Assembly (NCBI GenBank): GCA_947044365.1
Contig: OX345637.1
Location: 6,070,201 to 6,134,200 of the forward strand
DNA length: 64,000 nucleotides
Direction: 5' to 3'
Origin: Petrosia ficiformis
Taxonomy: Eukaryota; Porifera; Demospongiae; Haplosclerida; Petrosiidae
This document shows, piece by piece, positions 34,932 to 44,528 of the stretch; position 1 is the stretch's first letter, and each line of letters begins with the position of its first letter. Position numbers and translations under genes: made by a program. The notes under the pieces are model-generated. The model did no database searches, was not told where the DNA came from, and saw only the letters and a program-made list of their open reading frames with translations.

Positions 34932-36988
34932 CTTATTCGAGTATTTACCAGAAAACCAATAGGCTTCTACTGGAGAGGGTTTTCGATATTTCTTTGATTT
35001 TTCACAGTAGAGGGGGAGGTCAACTGTTTGACCAGGACTGTGAATGAGGTAGTGTAGGTCTGAGGCAGAATCGCAATCTAGTCCTTGGCATATGAACTTG
35101 ATTTCTCTGGCTACTTTGGAATTGCTGGGTATTTTAGATGGATTGTCATTGTCATCTGGTACTGTTGACAAACACTCGTCAACTCGACAACAACTGAGCT
35201 CTATTGTGAGTTGTAGATTTTTGCAAACACTGCGAAATGGTTTTGGAGCCTCTGGAGCATAACGTACAGCATCTACTTGGATAGCATTATGTATCTCGGT
35301 GAGGGTAACGTGGTCAATTGGAGGGTCCCCAAAACGAAATGTGACTCGATTTCGAAATATACCTTCATCAAAGTTGAGATGACAATGTGGAGAACCAGCC
35401 ATGGTAGTGACAAGACGTGTGAAGAATCCTGGTGTCACATACCCAGTTTTGAATGATATGTGCAGGAGTGTAGCTCTCATGAGATACCCAGCTGAAGCAA
35501 TGGTAGGATCTCCTGTATAACTTGATAGAACTGCAGGTAAGAAGAATTGCTTTACACTCGGAATGTAATATTGATTTGTTTCGACTTGTGCTGCTAAACG
35601 AAAGTGCACAAGCAGCTCAATCATCTCTTCGGGTTTTATACCCTCACATTCTCTCCATACAGCTACATAGAGAGGTTGTACAAGTATACCTTTCTCACGA
35701 AGAAGGTTCCACATCAACATTGTTTCATACGTTTCTCTTCCTTCAAGTGTGAGAATTTTTCCAAGACAGTCCACAAACCATTTGGGACTGAGTATAACCT
35801 TATCTTTAAGGCCTTTTATGTGAGGATAGAATAAAACCACTCCAAGATCATGATAAAACATAAGGACTTTGGGGACATCCTCATGTTTGATCTTGCAGGC
35901 TACACCAATGGCATGTGCTTCTGAGAGGCTGATGGTGTTTCTTTCGTCTTTCATTAGCATCTGTAAGACCTTTCGAAATAGAACCCAACTGATTGGGGTT
36001 TTGACAATGAGCTTCTTGAGGGTGAAATCATAAATTTCATTTCTCAAGTTTCTGTATGTTTCATCTTCCCCCTCTGTACCTGCTGTTGTGTTATCAACAA
36101 CAAATACCTTCTTCATTACTTCTGAGTATACTTTGCCACTCAGATGTTTCTCCATTTTTGTCGTGACATTTCTCTTCTCATCTGGTGTCAGCTTATCCCC
36201 TCGGGTACCAATGGTTATAATACGAGGATATTCCAGTAAAGCGTGATCTGCATCATGCTTTGCAAGGTGAGCATGGATATTTGTCATCCATCCTTCCATC
36301 AGCTCAAGTGTAGTCATGTTGGTTTCTTCTCCTACAATCTCTCTTCCTCGTTGATATTGGACTGATTTCCATCGCGAAAGGAAATCTTTAGAAGCATCAA
36401 ACAGGAGAAGGAACATGGTACGAGATGTTAGAAAAGCTGGTAGTACCTCCAGAAACACTGGCTGACCTCCACAATCCCATAAGTGTAGGAAAGGTTGAGG
36501 CTTCAGATTTCGAATCTCCTCAGGACGTAATTGTTTGGCTCGCTCTATTGCTTGTGACAGAATTGAATTGACTGATGTCTTTTCAAACTGTTCAACATCT
36601 TTGTGTGAAATGCTTGAAGGAGGTATCATACTTGCTATTGGGAACAGAGTTGCTGCTGCCACAGTAGCTGCAACAGTACTTAAGAGGTTGTGAGTACTCC
36701 TTGGGTTCTTGCAAACTATCGCTAATAACTGTGCTAATTCATTGAGTTCGTCATCATCGGTTACTTCTCTCCATTCTTTACTTTCCTCATCTCCGACTTT
36801 TGCCCACTCATATCCAACTGGTCTAACTGATTAGACGTCAGCAACAATTGTGCTGTTGGCTTTTGAATCGATGGGTAAGTTCATAAGTCCGCGTTTTAGA
36901 CTCGTCTTCCCTACACCAGCAGAACCAAGTAACATGATACGAGCATATGCAACTTCAAGTTCTCTGTTAGAAAGACCTCTCTGATAAG
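34932..36988 (-). other. Roc-COR exon of copy B
   Basis: A single exon carries the whole Ras-of-complex-proteins GTPase and its C-terminal-of-Roc dimerisation region. It is 9 bp shorter than the copy A exon and very similar at protein level. The order on the minus strand is: P-loop (SAGVGKTS, near 36,910), the nonsense TAA (36831-36833), an Ala-rich hydrophobic stretch ending LFPIASMIP, DCGGQ (near 36,470), TRGDK (near 36,200), then COR with SWVLFRKVLQML and LSPKWFVDCLG. A Cys/His-containing tail (FICQGLDCDS, LIHSPGQTVDLPLYCEK) of unknown fold follows. Confidence 0.75.
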
Positions 36989-38664
36989 CTATTTATATAA
37001 ACATGTGAAAAATAACTAGACATAAGTGAATGCTACACTACCTTCATCTTCATCTTCTTGTCTCGGCTGCAAAAAATATATATTATAATATATAATTATA
37101 ATAATTATTACAAACTTGTGATATACAAGTACACACGACTATATATGGTGAAGAATATGTCTGAATAGAAAACATGTACTTGCAATTATTCATAAAAAAT
37201 AACTGCAGAGAATAATAAATACTCCTAATAAATCTACAAAAACTACAAAATTTGACAATTATATGAAGTATGTATATACGCATTTTGATTGAACTCATTT
37301 CTAAAGTTTAGGTTTGTATAACAGGCCTAGGTGACAGTCTTATCTTTCCCATTGGTAAATCCTACTTAGTCAATTCTCATTTCATCAACAGCAATTCTTA
37401 CTTTGTCACCATTGATGAACTGATTGATAGAGAATTTGACAAAATCAATACAGCACTATGATAAAATGAAGGTTTACTAATTTTAATGAGCAAAATGTGT
37501 AGATTGTAAACTGTATATATTTTCTATAAATTATGATATTTGAAGGCAAACAAAAATGTTATTTTCTAACTATCAATTATGTGTATACTACCTGAAGTAA
37601 CCAAAACTGGGCTGTGCTCACTCAAAATCTAACATTAATTAAATTTTTTAATATAAAATTTACATTTCAATCAAACTTTGTAAAAAAATACGCTAATTCA
37701 ACGGAAGCAGATATGATAAAAAGTGAGGATTGACAAAGTGAATGATATAGGTAGAGTTGAGTGGCAATGCATTTTCTTTCTTCACTGTTCAATCATTTGC
37801 TATGATGTCATGTGATCATTTAGTTTGGTGATTATTTGCAGTATTTGTATGTATGTATTCTGGTAGTAGTTATCTGAAGTCAATGGTATATGCATGAAAG
37901 CCAATTTATGAGTTGCAAATAATAAAATCATTTGCCGTACTTCAATGTTCTAAATAAGGTGGCGAAACGATTTCTGGAGACATTGTGAATTATTGCTCAA
38001 CTCTAGATGTATACTGCTACTGCTTGGATCACAGTCACCAAAACAAAAGAGAAGATTACAACCATAAATTAGAAACTCAAGACATTTTTTAATGATATAA
38101 AAAAGTGATTACATAAGATATGAATTTGTCAGAAGTGTAGCTTATTATGAGTCTTTACAAAAAGGAAAATTGATGAAATGAGAATTAATAGACCATATAT
38201 AACATGTAAATCATGTGTCATATTTGTATGGCTTGCAAGGCCATCCCTATAATTGCTTTCCACGGGGTTGAATATATATATGTATATATATACACTCATG
38301 CAAGTATATGTTGTATACGTAGTTAAGGAAGTTGCATCATTCCAGGTGGCTCAGTCAAATAATACCTGGAATATATTCCTAAAGTTCTATCAGATCCTTT
38401 AAAACGTAAGGAGAGTAGATAATCAAATTAATAACTATAACAGGCTGTCATGTTTCAGGCATGATAAATTCAGCCATGATTACTGAATGCTGGACACCAC
38501 AAAGCAATCATAGGGATACCTTTTTCTCTATATATCTTGTTAAGTATATATTTACATACATACTGTCATAAAAATACAAATAATTAGAGTATGCTATATA
38601 TTGTATTGTAATAATACAATTTGGCTACATATAAACACTGTCATAGTTATAGTCATTATTGTAC

Positions 38665-39374
38665 TATCTGTAGCGATATGTCACGCATTATGTCTAATAG
38701 ATTTACTATATAAGAAAGTTACTTTTAGTTCATATGCTCAATTGATTTTCATTCTGTAATTAATAACTTGCAAATTCAAATTATAACACACACATATTAC
38801 ATGCATACAAACACAAATATGTATATACAAATGTACATATGTAGTATGTACATACAATTTATATGTATACATTATATTTATACATAAATACACACATACA
38901 CTATTATACAATGTTTTAATTACTATAATTATTGAGATTAATAATGCTTGAATAGTATAGTTACATCGTGAACTGTTAGCCCTATTTTGCTTGAAACATA
39001 TGACTAGTTGGTGTGGCTATTCTGATTGAAGTTTCACCCTGATACAATCCACATGGTTGGGTATACTGATCTACATTACTCAACATCCCATCAATTAAGC
39101 TGTCACAACAAAACGTAGACTTCTTAAATATTTTAATTACGTTTGCTGAAACTTTGGTGTGTAAGCTAGGTGTATTGGGTGGCAGGTTATTACTGTCATG
39201 TTTTTCCCTATCTGTTTGACATTGTTGCCAATCATGGCAACAATGTCATACAGATAGGGAAAATCATGACAGTAATACCCTGCCACTTAATACATCTAAT
39301 TTATGATGCCCCTGACCATACACACATACATACATAAATACATACATAACATAAATACATACATACATACATAC

Positions 39375-39405
<31 letters not shown>

Positions 39406-39684
39406 CATACATACATACATACATACATACATGCATACATACATACATACATACATGCATACATACATACATATTATACATATATACATATATGAATATA
39501 TGTATACTATATGTACATTTATGTATGTATATATGTATATATGTATAATATATATGTGTTATAATTTGAATTTCCAAGTTATTAATTACAGAATGAAAAT
39601 CAATTGAACATAAGAACTAAAAGTAACTTTCTCATATAGTAAATCTATTAGACATAATGTGTGACATACCACTATAGATAAAAA
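38665..39684. mobile_element. ~1-kb element with ~110-bp terminal inverted repeats
   Basis: The left arm (GTCACGCATTATGTCTAATA, GAAAGTTACTTTTAGTTC, ATTGATTTTCATTCTG) reappears as its reverse complement at 39,572-39,684. Between the arms are AT-rich sequence, a ~105-bp palindrome at about 39,187-39,290 (GACATTGTTGCCA/TGGCAACAATGTC) and a CATA microsatellite. No transposase is visible, so it is non-autonomous. Confidence 0.75.
39322..39478. repeat. (CATA)n microsatellite
   Basis: About 38 nearly perfect tetranucleotide units with a few GCATA interruptions. The long Tyr/Met/Cys/Val and Thr/His/Ile frames over it are repeat translations only. Confidence 0.9.
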
Positions 39685-39748
39685 ACATTAAAAATGGAAT
39701 ACCATGTGAACGAATATCAAAACTGAAATGAAACTACACAAACAAGAT

Positions 39749-39901
39749 TGGGATGGTACCTTCACAACAAAATTAAACTAAACACTTCCACATAACAACC
39801 CTATGTAATTATAGCTGCTGTGTGTTATGCTTTTACTCAAGCTAAAATTATGTGTAGGGTTGTTATGTGGAAGCGGTTAGTTTGCAAAGGTACCATCCCA
39901 A
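39749..39901. mobile_element. palindromic ~150-bp MITE-like element
   Basis: TTGGGATGGTACCTT at the left is matched by AAGGTACCATCCCAA at the right. A second inner arm, CTTCCACATAACAACCCTA, is matched by TAGGGTTGTTATGTGGAAG. The whole can fold into one long hairpin with a short loop. Confidence 0.8.
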
Positions 39902-40028
39902 TGTTGTTTCTGTGCTTTTTGGTTTTGATAAAATTTAAATTTAAAATTTAACAAGAGACAATGAAAACAAAAACAAACAGTGATGATATTAATTACAGTA
40001 CTTATAATAATTAATAGAGTATACTCAC

Positions 40029-41640
40029 CTCCTAAAATGATCACATGAACAAGAGAACAGATTTCAGGACACATTGTGAAATATAATAATATAGTAATGT
40101 CATGTAATTAATAAACAACAGATTGCACTCACTCTATAATGAATGTAGTATTATGTCATAATAAGATGAAACAAAAGAACAAGAGAACAGATTTCAGGAC
40201 ATATAGTGAAATATAATAATATAGTAATGTCATGTAATTAATAAACAACAGATTGCACTCACAATCTAATGAATGTAGTATTATGTCATAATAAGATGAA
40301 ACAAAAGAACAAGAGAACAGATTTCAGGACACATAGTGAAATATAATAATATAGTAATGTCATGTAATTAATAAACAACAGATTGCACTCACTCTCTAAT
40401 GAATGTAGTATTATGTCATAATAAGATGAAACAAAAGAACAAGAGAACAGATTTCAGGACATATAGTGAAATATAATAATATAGTAATGTCATGTAATTA
40501 ATAAACAACAGATTGCACTCACAATCTAATGAATGTAGTATTATGTCATAATAAGATGAAACAAAAGAACAAGAGAACAGATTTCAGGACACATAGTGAA
40601 ATATAATAATATAGTAATGTCATGTAATTAATAAACAACAGATTGCACTCACCCACTAATGAATGTAGTATTATGTCATAATAAGATGAAACAAAAGAAC
40701 AAGAGAACAGATTTCAGGACACATAGTGAAGTATAATAATATAGTAATGTCATGTAATTAATAAACAACAGATTGTACTCACTCTCTAATGAATGTAGTA
40801 TTATGTCATAATAAGATGAAACAAAAGAACAAAAGAACACATTTCAGGACACATAGTGAAATATAATAATATAGTAATGTCATGTAATTAATAAACAACA
40901 GATTGCACTCACCAACTAATGAATGTAGTATTATGTCATAATAAGATGAAACAAAAGAACAAGAGAACAGATTTCAGGACACATAGTGAAATATAATAAT
41001 ATAGTAATGTCATGTAATTAATAAACAACAGATTGCACTCACCAACTAATGAATGTAGTATTATGTCATAATAAGATGAAACAAAAGAACAAGAGAACAG
41101 ATTTCAGGACACATAGTGAAGTATAATAATATAGTAATGTCATGTAATTAATAAACAACAGATTGCACTCACTTGCTAATGAATGTAGTATTATGTCATA
41201 ATAAGATGTAACAAAAGAACAAGAGAACAGATTTCAGGACAAATAGTGAAATATAATAATATAGTAATGTCATGTAATTAATAAACAACAGATTGCACTC
41301 ACTCTCTAATGAATGTAGTATTATGTCATGATAAGATGAAACAAAAGAACAAGAGAACAGATTTCAAGACATATGGTGAAATATAATAATATAGTAATGT
41401 CATGTAATTAATAAACAACAGATTGCACTCACCGCCTAATGAATGTAGTATTATGTCATAATAAGATGAAACAAAAGAACAAGAGAACAGATTTCAGGAC
41501 ACATAGTGAAATATAATAATATAGTAATGTCATGTAATTAATAAACAACAGATTGCACTCACCAACTAATGAATGTAGTATTATGTCATAATAGGATGAA
41601 ACAAAAGAACGAGAGAACAGATTTCAGGACACACAGTGAA
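40029..41640 (-). repeat. 130-bp tandem array of putative 3-nt microexons
   Basis: Twelve units of exactly 130 bp at >96% apparent identity. On the minus strand each has TTCATTAG, a variable triplet, then GTGAGTGC. Triplet positions on + are 40133 (+2), 40263, 40393, 40523, 40653, 40783, 40913, 41043, 41173, 41303, 41433 and 41563. In transcription order (41563 first) they read TTG, GCG, AGA, CAA, TTG, TTG, AGA, TGG, ATT, AGA, ATT and AGA. The last has a damaged acceptor (TTAT for TTAG). A diverged unit at 40029-40031 gives TTTTAG-GAG-GTGAGT. If spliced, the implied peptide after MAQ is LARQLLRWIRI then E, through 127-nt introns. The repeat is certain; exon function is inference. Confidence 0.7.
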
Positions 41641-41756
41641 GTATAGAAGTGTCATCAAAAGATCAAGAGAACAGATGTATATTAGGACTCATTGCAAAAT
41701 AATTATATTCATTATTAGCTTAATTGTAACAGTTATACAATTATGCATAAGATATA

Positions 41757-42022
41757 GCCCTGTTTGGAGACATATAACACCTGTGAGATAATTGGTTGTA
41801 GGCTGAGACCAATTATCTCAAGGGACAGGGCTATATGTATTTTATACCATGGTAACACAAAAGTATGCAATTAAATCAGTAGAAGCCATAATACTATACT
41901 AATTAGTGTTTACTATAAAAAGTGTGAAAATACAATGACATTTAGTAGGCAGACACTAAATCTCCCTGTCTACAGGCATATATCACCCGCTATACATCAA
42001 AGCCACCGTGGTATAAAATAAT
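41757..42022. mobile_element. short inverted-repeat element with an adjoining palindrome
   Basis: TTTTATACCATGGT (near 41,840) and ACCGTGGTATAAAA (near 42,004-42,017) are inverted ends around ~180 bp. Outside the left end is a ~75-bp palindrome from ATAGCCCTGT to ACAGGGCTAT (about 41,756-41,834), with an inner AGATAATTGG/CCAATTATCT stem. The layout resembles the recombinase-derived elements at 8.2-11.4 kb and 42.6-43.3 kb. Confidence 0.6.
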
Positions 42023-42225
42023 CAATAGATTACAACTTATATTCTAACAGACGAGATTCAAGAAGAAAGAAGAGTCATCATGACATTGAATGAAGGAAAA
42101 TAGTGCAGTAGAATAAATAATAATAATTATTTGTAATTATAACATTATAATTTATATAATTACATGATTGCAATAGAAAAGTCAAGTCATGATGACATTT
42201 ATACAAAGGATTGTTGTATACTTAC

Positions 42226-42234
42226 TTGTGCCAT
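42226..42234 (-). CDS. candidate first coding exon of Roco copy B (Met-Ala-Gln)
   Basis: On the minus strand ATGGCACAA is followed at once by the consensus donor GTAAGTATAC. It ends in phase 0, the same phase required by the 3-nt units, the 15-nt exon and the 25-nt exon downstream. It is preceded by an AT-rich stretch and a tandem repeat, with no in-frame upstream Met nearby. The start is inferred; no transcript evidence is available here. Confidence 0.5.
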
Positions 42235-42375
42235 GCTGTCCAGTATAGTGTAGAAACTGCAGATATTGAAACGAGTATGTACAAATGTATACCTACAGAA
42301 AATATATACATGTATGTACAAGAAGTATTTTGGATGCCTCCATTAGTAATGACTGGTAAAAATGTACAAGACAAC

Positions 42376-42545
42376 AACTTTACTGGTAATGGGATATGTT
42401 AACATATCACATTACACACTACTGGTAATGATATGTTAACATCACATTACACACTACTGGTAATGGATATGTTAACATATCACATTACACACTACTGGTA
42501 ATGATATGTTAACATCACATTACACACTACTGGTAATGGATATGT
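42376..42545. repeat. minisatellite, TGGTAATG(G)ATATGTTAAC unit
   Basis: About four units of TACTGGTAATGGATATGTTA plus ACATATCACATTACACAC, alternately with and without the ATAT step. It resumes at 43,350-43,425. The block between (42,555-43,347) is an insertion that splits the repeat. Confidence 0.8.
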
Positions 42546-42554
42546 TAACTTGTC

Positions 42555-43347
42555 TTATAGAAGCCATAGAGATCAAAGGCACCGCGCTGGTAATATATTG
42601 TATATCAGGGTGATATCAATATCCCCATGGGATGTATATTATAGTTCAAAACAATTTTTTTTGTGAAAAAAAAGACAAAGTTTATATACCAGAAGTACAC
42701 TTAATAAACTCGCACATTATTGCAGTCAACAAAAGTTAATCATCAGCGCCAACTGTTTTGATATTTATAGTAAATTGCTGTATTGAGCAGTTGTTTATTC
42801 CACCAAGAAACCCGACCTTTGTTTCACTGGCCGATACACTTTCCGTCTTCTTTACATTAGTCATCAGGGCACTTTTCGTCACCATCCCTGGCAGATCGCC
42901 ACTCTTTCATTACCAAGAGGTGTTTCGTTTCGTATTCACGGGAACATACCCTTTACTAATCTCTTCAATTTCACTGTTAGTACTTATAGTGTTAAATCTT
43001 GCCTTTTTCTTTTTGGGTAAAACAAAATCCCTGTCATCGGGATCTTCATTTTCCTTATTTTTTTCCTTTTCCTGACATTTCAGACTCAAGAGTTCTACTC
43101 AGCAAGGTCAAGGTCACTAGCTAGTACGCATGCTCAAGTGACCACATAGAATGAGTGGCTTCATTGCGCAACCAGCTTGCTTATTGATCTCTATGGCTTT
43201 GTTTAGACAAGCAAGATATTACATAGCGCTGGGTGTGTTATCGATACACACTCAATGATATTCATAATCCCTCGGGCTACGCCCTCGGGATTATGAATAT
43301 CATTTCGTGTGTATACACGATAACACACCCAGGGCTATGTAATATCT
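42555..43347. mobile_element. recombinase-derived element inserted in a minisatellite
   Basis: Ends carry GCCATAGAGATCAA (near 42,563) and TTGATCTCTATGGC (near 43,185). A ~128-bp palindrome (43,219-43,347: ATTACATAGCGCTGGGTGTG to the reverse complement) sits outside the right end. Its core, CCTCGGGCTACGCCCTCGGG, resembles the palindromes at 8,808, 9,565 and 45,791. The flanking minisatellite resumes on both sides, so this is an insertion. Confidence 0.65.
42770..43075 (-). pseudogene. 5' fragment of a Crypton/KIAA1958-like recombinase gene
   Basis: The minus-strand frame reads KENEDPDDRDFVLPKKKKAR, then SEIEEISKGYVPVNTKRNTSW before a stop, and continues in another frame as VMKEWRSARDGDEKCPDD before a second stop. 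This resembles the N-terminal DNA-binding half of sponge tyrosine-recombinase/KIAA1958-like proteins. A frameshift or deletion joins the two parts and no catalytic half is present. The hydrophobic 105-codon frame on the opposite strand is its antisense shadow. Confidence 0.55.
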
Positions 43348-43349
43348 AT

Positions 43350-44520
43350 TACATATCACGTTACACACTACTGGTAATGGATATGTTAACATATCACATT
43401 ACAGGTTATGATAACTGGTAATGTGCAACTGACTAGAAAGAAATTGTATTTCAGGTTCAAAATAGTGACTCTGAGGCAGTATAGACAAAGCAATATAATT
43501 ACTGGTAATGGGATATGATGTTACTAGCAGTGTGCATATTTTTAAGATTTATATTGTGTAGTGGGTTGGCACTGTAAAACGGAATTAGTTATGTTCACCC
43601 ACACTGTAATTTTAATTATACTACACCAATATACAGCAATAAACAGAAAGCTGTACTTATGTAGAGAAATATAAGGTTACTACTCTAATTAATACTTTGA
43701 CCCGAGATTTCATTTCTTAAATGATATGACTAAGTGTATCAAACTATCAATACAGTAAATCATAAGTGCAACATGTATTTAAACACAGGGTCAACATTTT
43801 GAGATGGGAATTTTCACTGAAAACAGCCAGAAATTTAATTGTTTGTTCAAGTATACCTGGCACAATGAATGAACTCATGCACAGGTAAAGCATCTTCCAA
43901 ATAATTATTAAAATAATAATAATTAATTATGGATCTGAAGAAAAACATTATTTCTATGATTGCTTTTTGATGAACACGTTTTTGCAATGTATTCCACATG
44001 TAACAGCTAATTACAGTTTTCACAAGCTGTTTTTATCCTAATAGTCTGCTGTATAGCACAGCCATTAATTGACTGAGACCCCCACCTCAGAATAATGCAC
44101 CTTCCTTCAACACAGTGAAAAGCAATCACAGAGATCTCAATTAAACTAGTATTCTTCGTGTGCAAATGTTCATTCTATTATTATTTCACGTACCTTTCAG
44201 CTAAATATTTGTTAGGTAGCAAGCAGTTATGTTTCACCAACTTTAGACCTAAAAAGAATTGGTACACTTTAATCTTGCAACCTTTCTCCAAGTGCACACA
44301 AAAAGAGATATAGCCACAAATTTGAAAAATGGCAAACATTAATTAATTGTTGACTGAGTGAGCAAGTGAGTGTACATTAGCCTTGGGCTGGTGAGTCACA
44401 TACTTCTCTCGAAGGGTGTAGCTTGCCAGAGTCCAGGCTAAATGTACATTAAGTAATTGTGTGCCATAATTAATATATTGCCTTTAAAATAATAGGGGGT
44501 ACAGTCTTTAAATTTGCAGG
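43350..44520. other. non-coding stretch
   Basis: Begins with the tail of the TGGTAATGGATATG minisatellite. A block near 43,420-43,490 (CAACTGACTAGAAAGAAAT, TTTCAGGTTCAAAA) recurs at 47,395-47,465. The rest is AT-rich with no open frame of interest. Confidence 0.5.
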
Positions 44521-44528
44521 GGTATATA

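Larger units (their letters stand above)
37070..40028. other. 5' intronic region of copy B, mobile-element rich
   Basis: Homologous to the 5' flank of copy A up to about 38,040 (match to 60,890-61,690). It carries candidate short phase-0 exons at 37592-37606 (FWLLQ; copy A has VCLLQ at 61248-61262) and 37402-37419 (FINGDK). Beyond 38,040 lie a ~1-kb inverted-repeat element (38,665-39,684) and a ~150-bp palindrome (39,749-39,901). No further coding exon could be supported. Confidence 0.5.
33039..42234 (-). pseudogene. Roco (Roc-COR) + double death-domain gene, copy B, one nonsense codon
   Basis: Exons deduced by splice sites, phase and comparison with copy A: 42226-42234 (ATG GCA CAA), a 3-nt exon array (see separate entry), 40029-40031, 37592-37606, possibly 37402-37419, 37042-37066, 34932-36988 (Roc-COR), 34532-34770 (death domain 1), 34403-34469, 33656-33775 and 33419-33541 (duplicated linker exon), 33039-33365 (death domain 2). 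Roc has the DCGGQ switch and TRGDK guanine-specificity motifs, then COR. The second death domain includes ELAGLADISDDELEEIKKK. An in-frame TAA at 36831-36833 replaces the CAA of copy A, between the P-loop and DCGGQ. Everything downstream stays open, so the lesion is recent, a polymorphism, or an error. Such proteins probably act as GTP-dependent signalling scaffolds. Confidence 0.6.

Noticed and set aside
37402..37419. 18-nt exon FINGDK in copy B as a firm call
   Set aside because: Splice motifs and phase fit, but copy A shows no counterpart, so I kept it only as a possibility in the gene model.
39296..39577. 93-codon Cys/Met/Tyr/Val frame and its antisense partner
   Set aside because: Pure translation of the CATA microsatellite.
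40049..41640. CRISPR-like repeat array
   Set aside because: Repeats are 130 bp, contiguous, without unique spacers of constant length. Only a single triplet varies, and the context is eukaryotic.
41987..41989. Extra 3-nt unit CGG between AG and GTGATA upstream of the array
   Set aside because: The donor is weaker, it lies inside a different repeat, and short AG-NNN-GTGA strings occur by chance; no repeated context supports it.
42758..43075. 105-codon hydrophobic plus-strand frame that looks like a membrane protein
   Set aside because: It is antisense to a lysine/glutamate-rich recombinase fragment; the hydrophobicity arises from the complementary codons.
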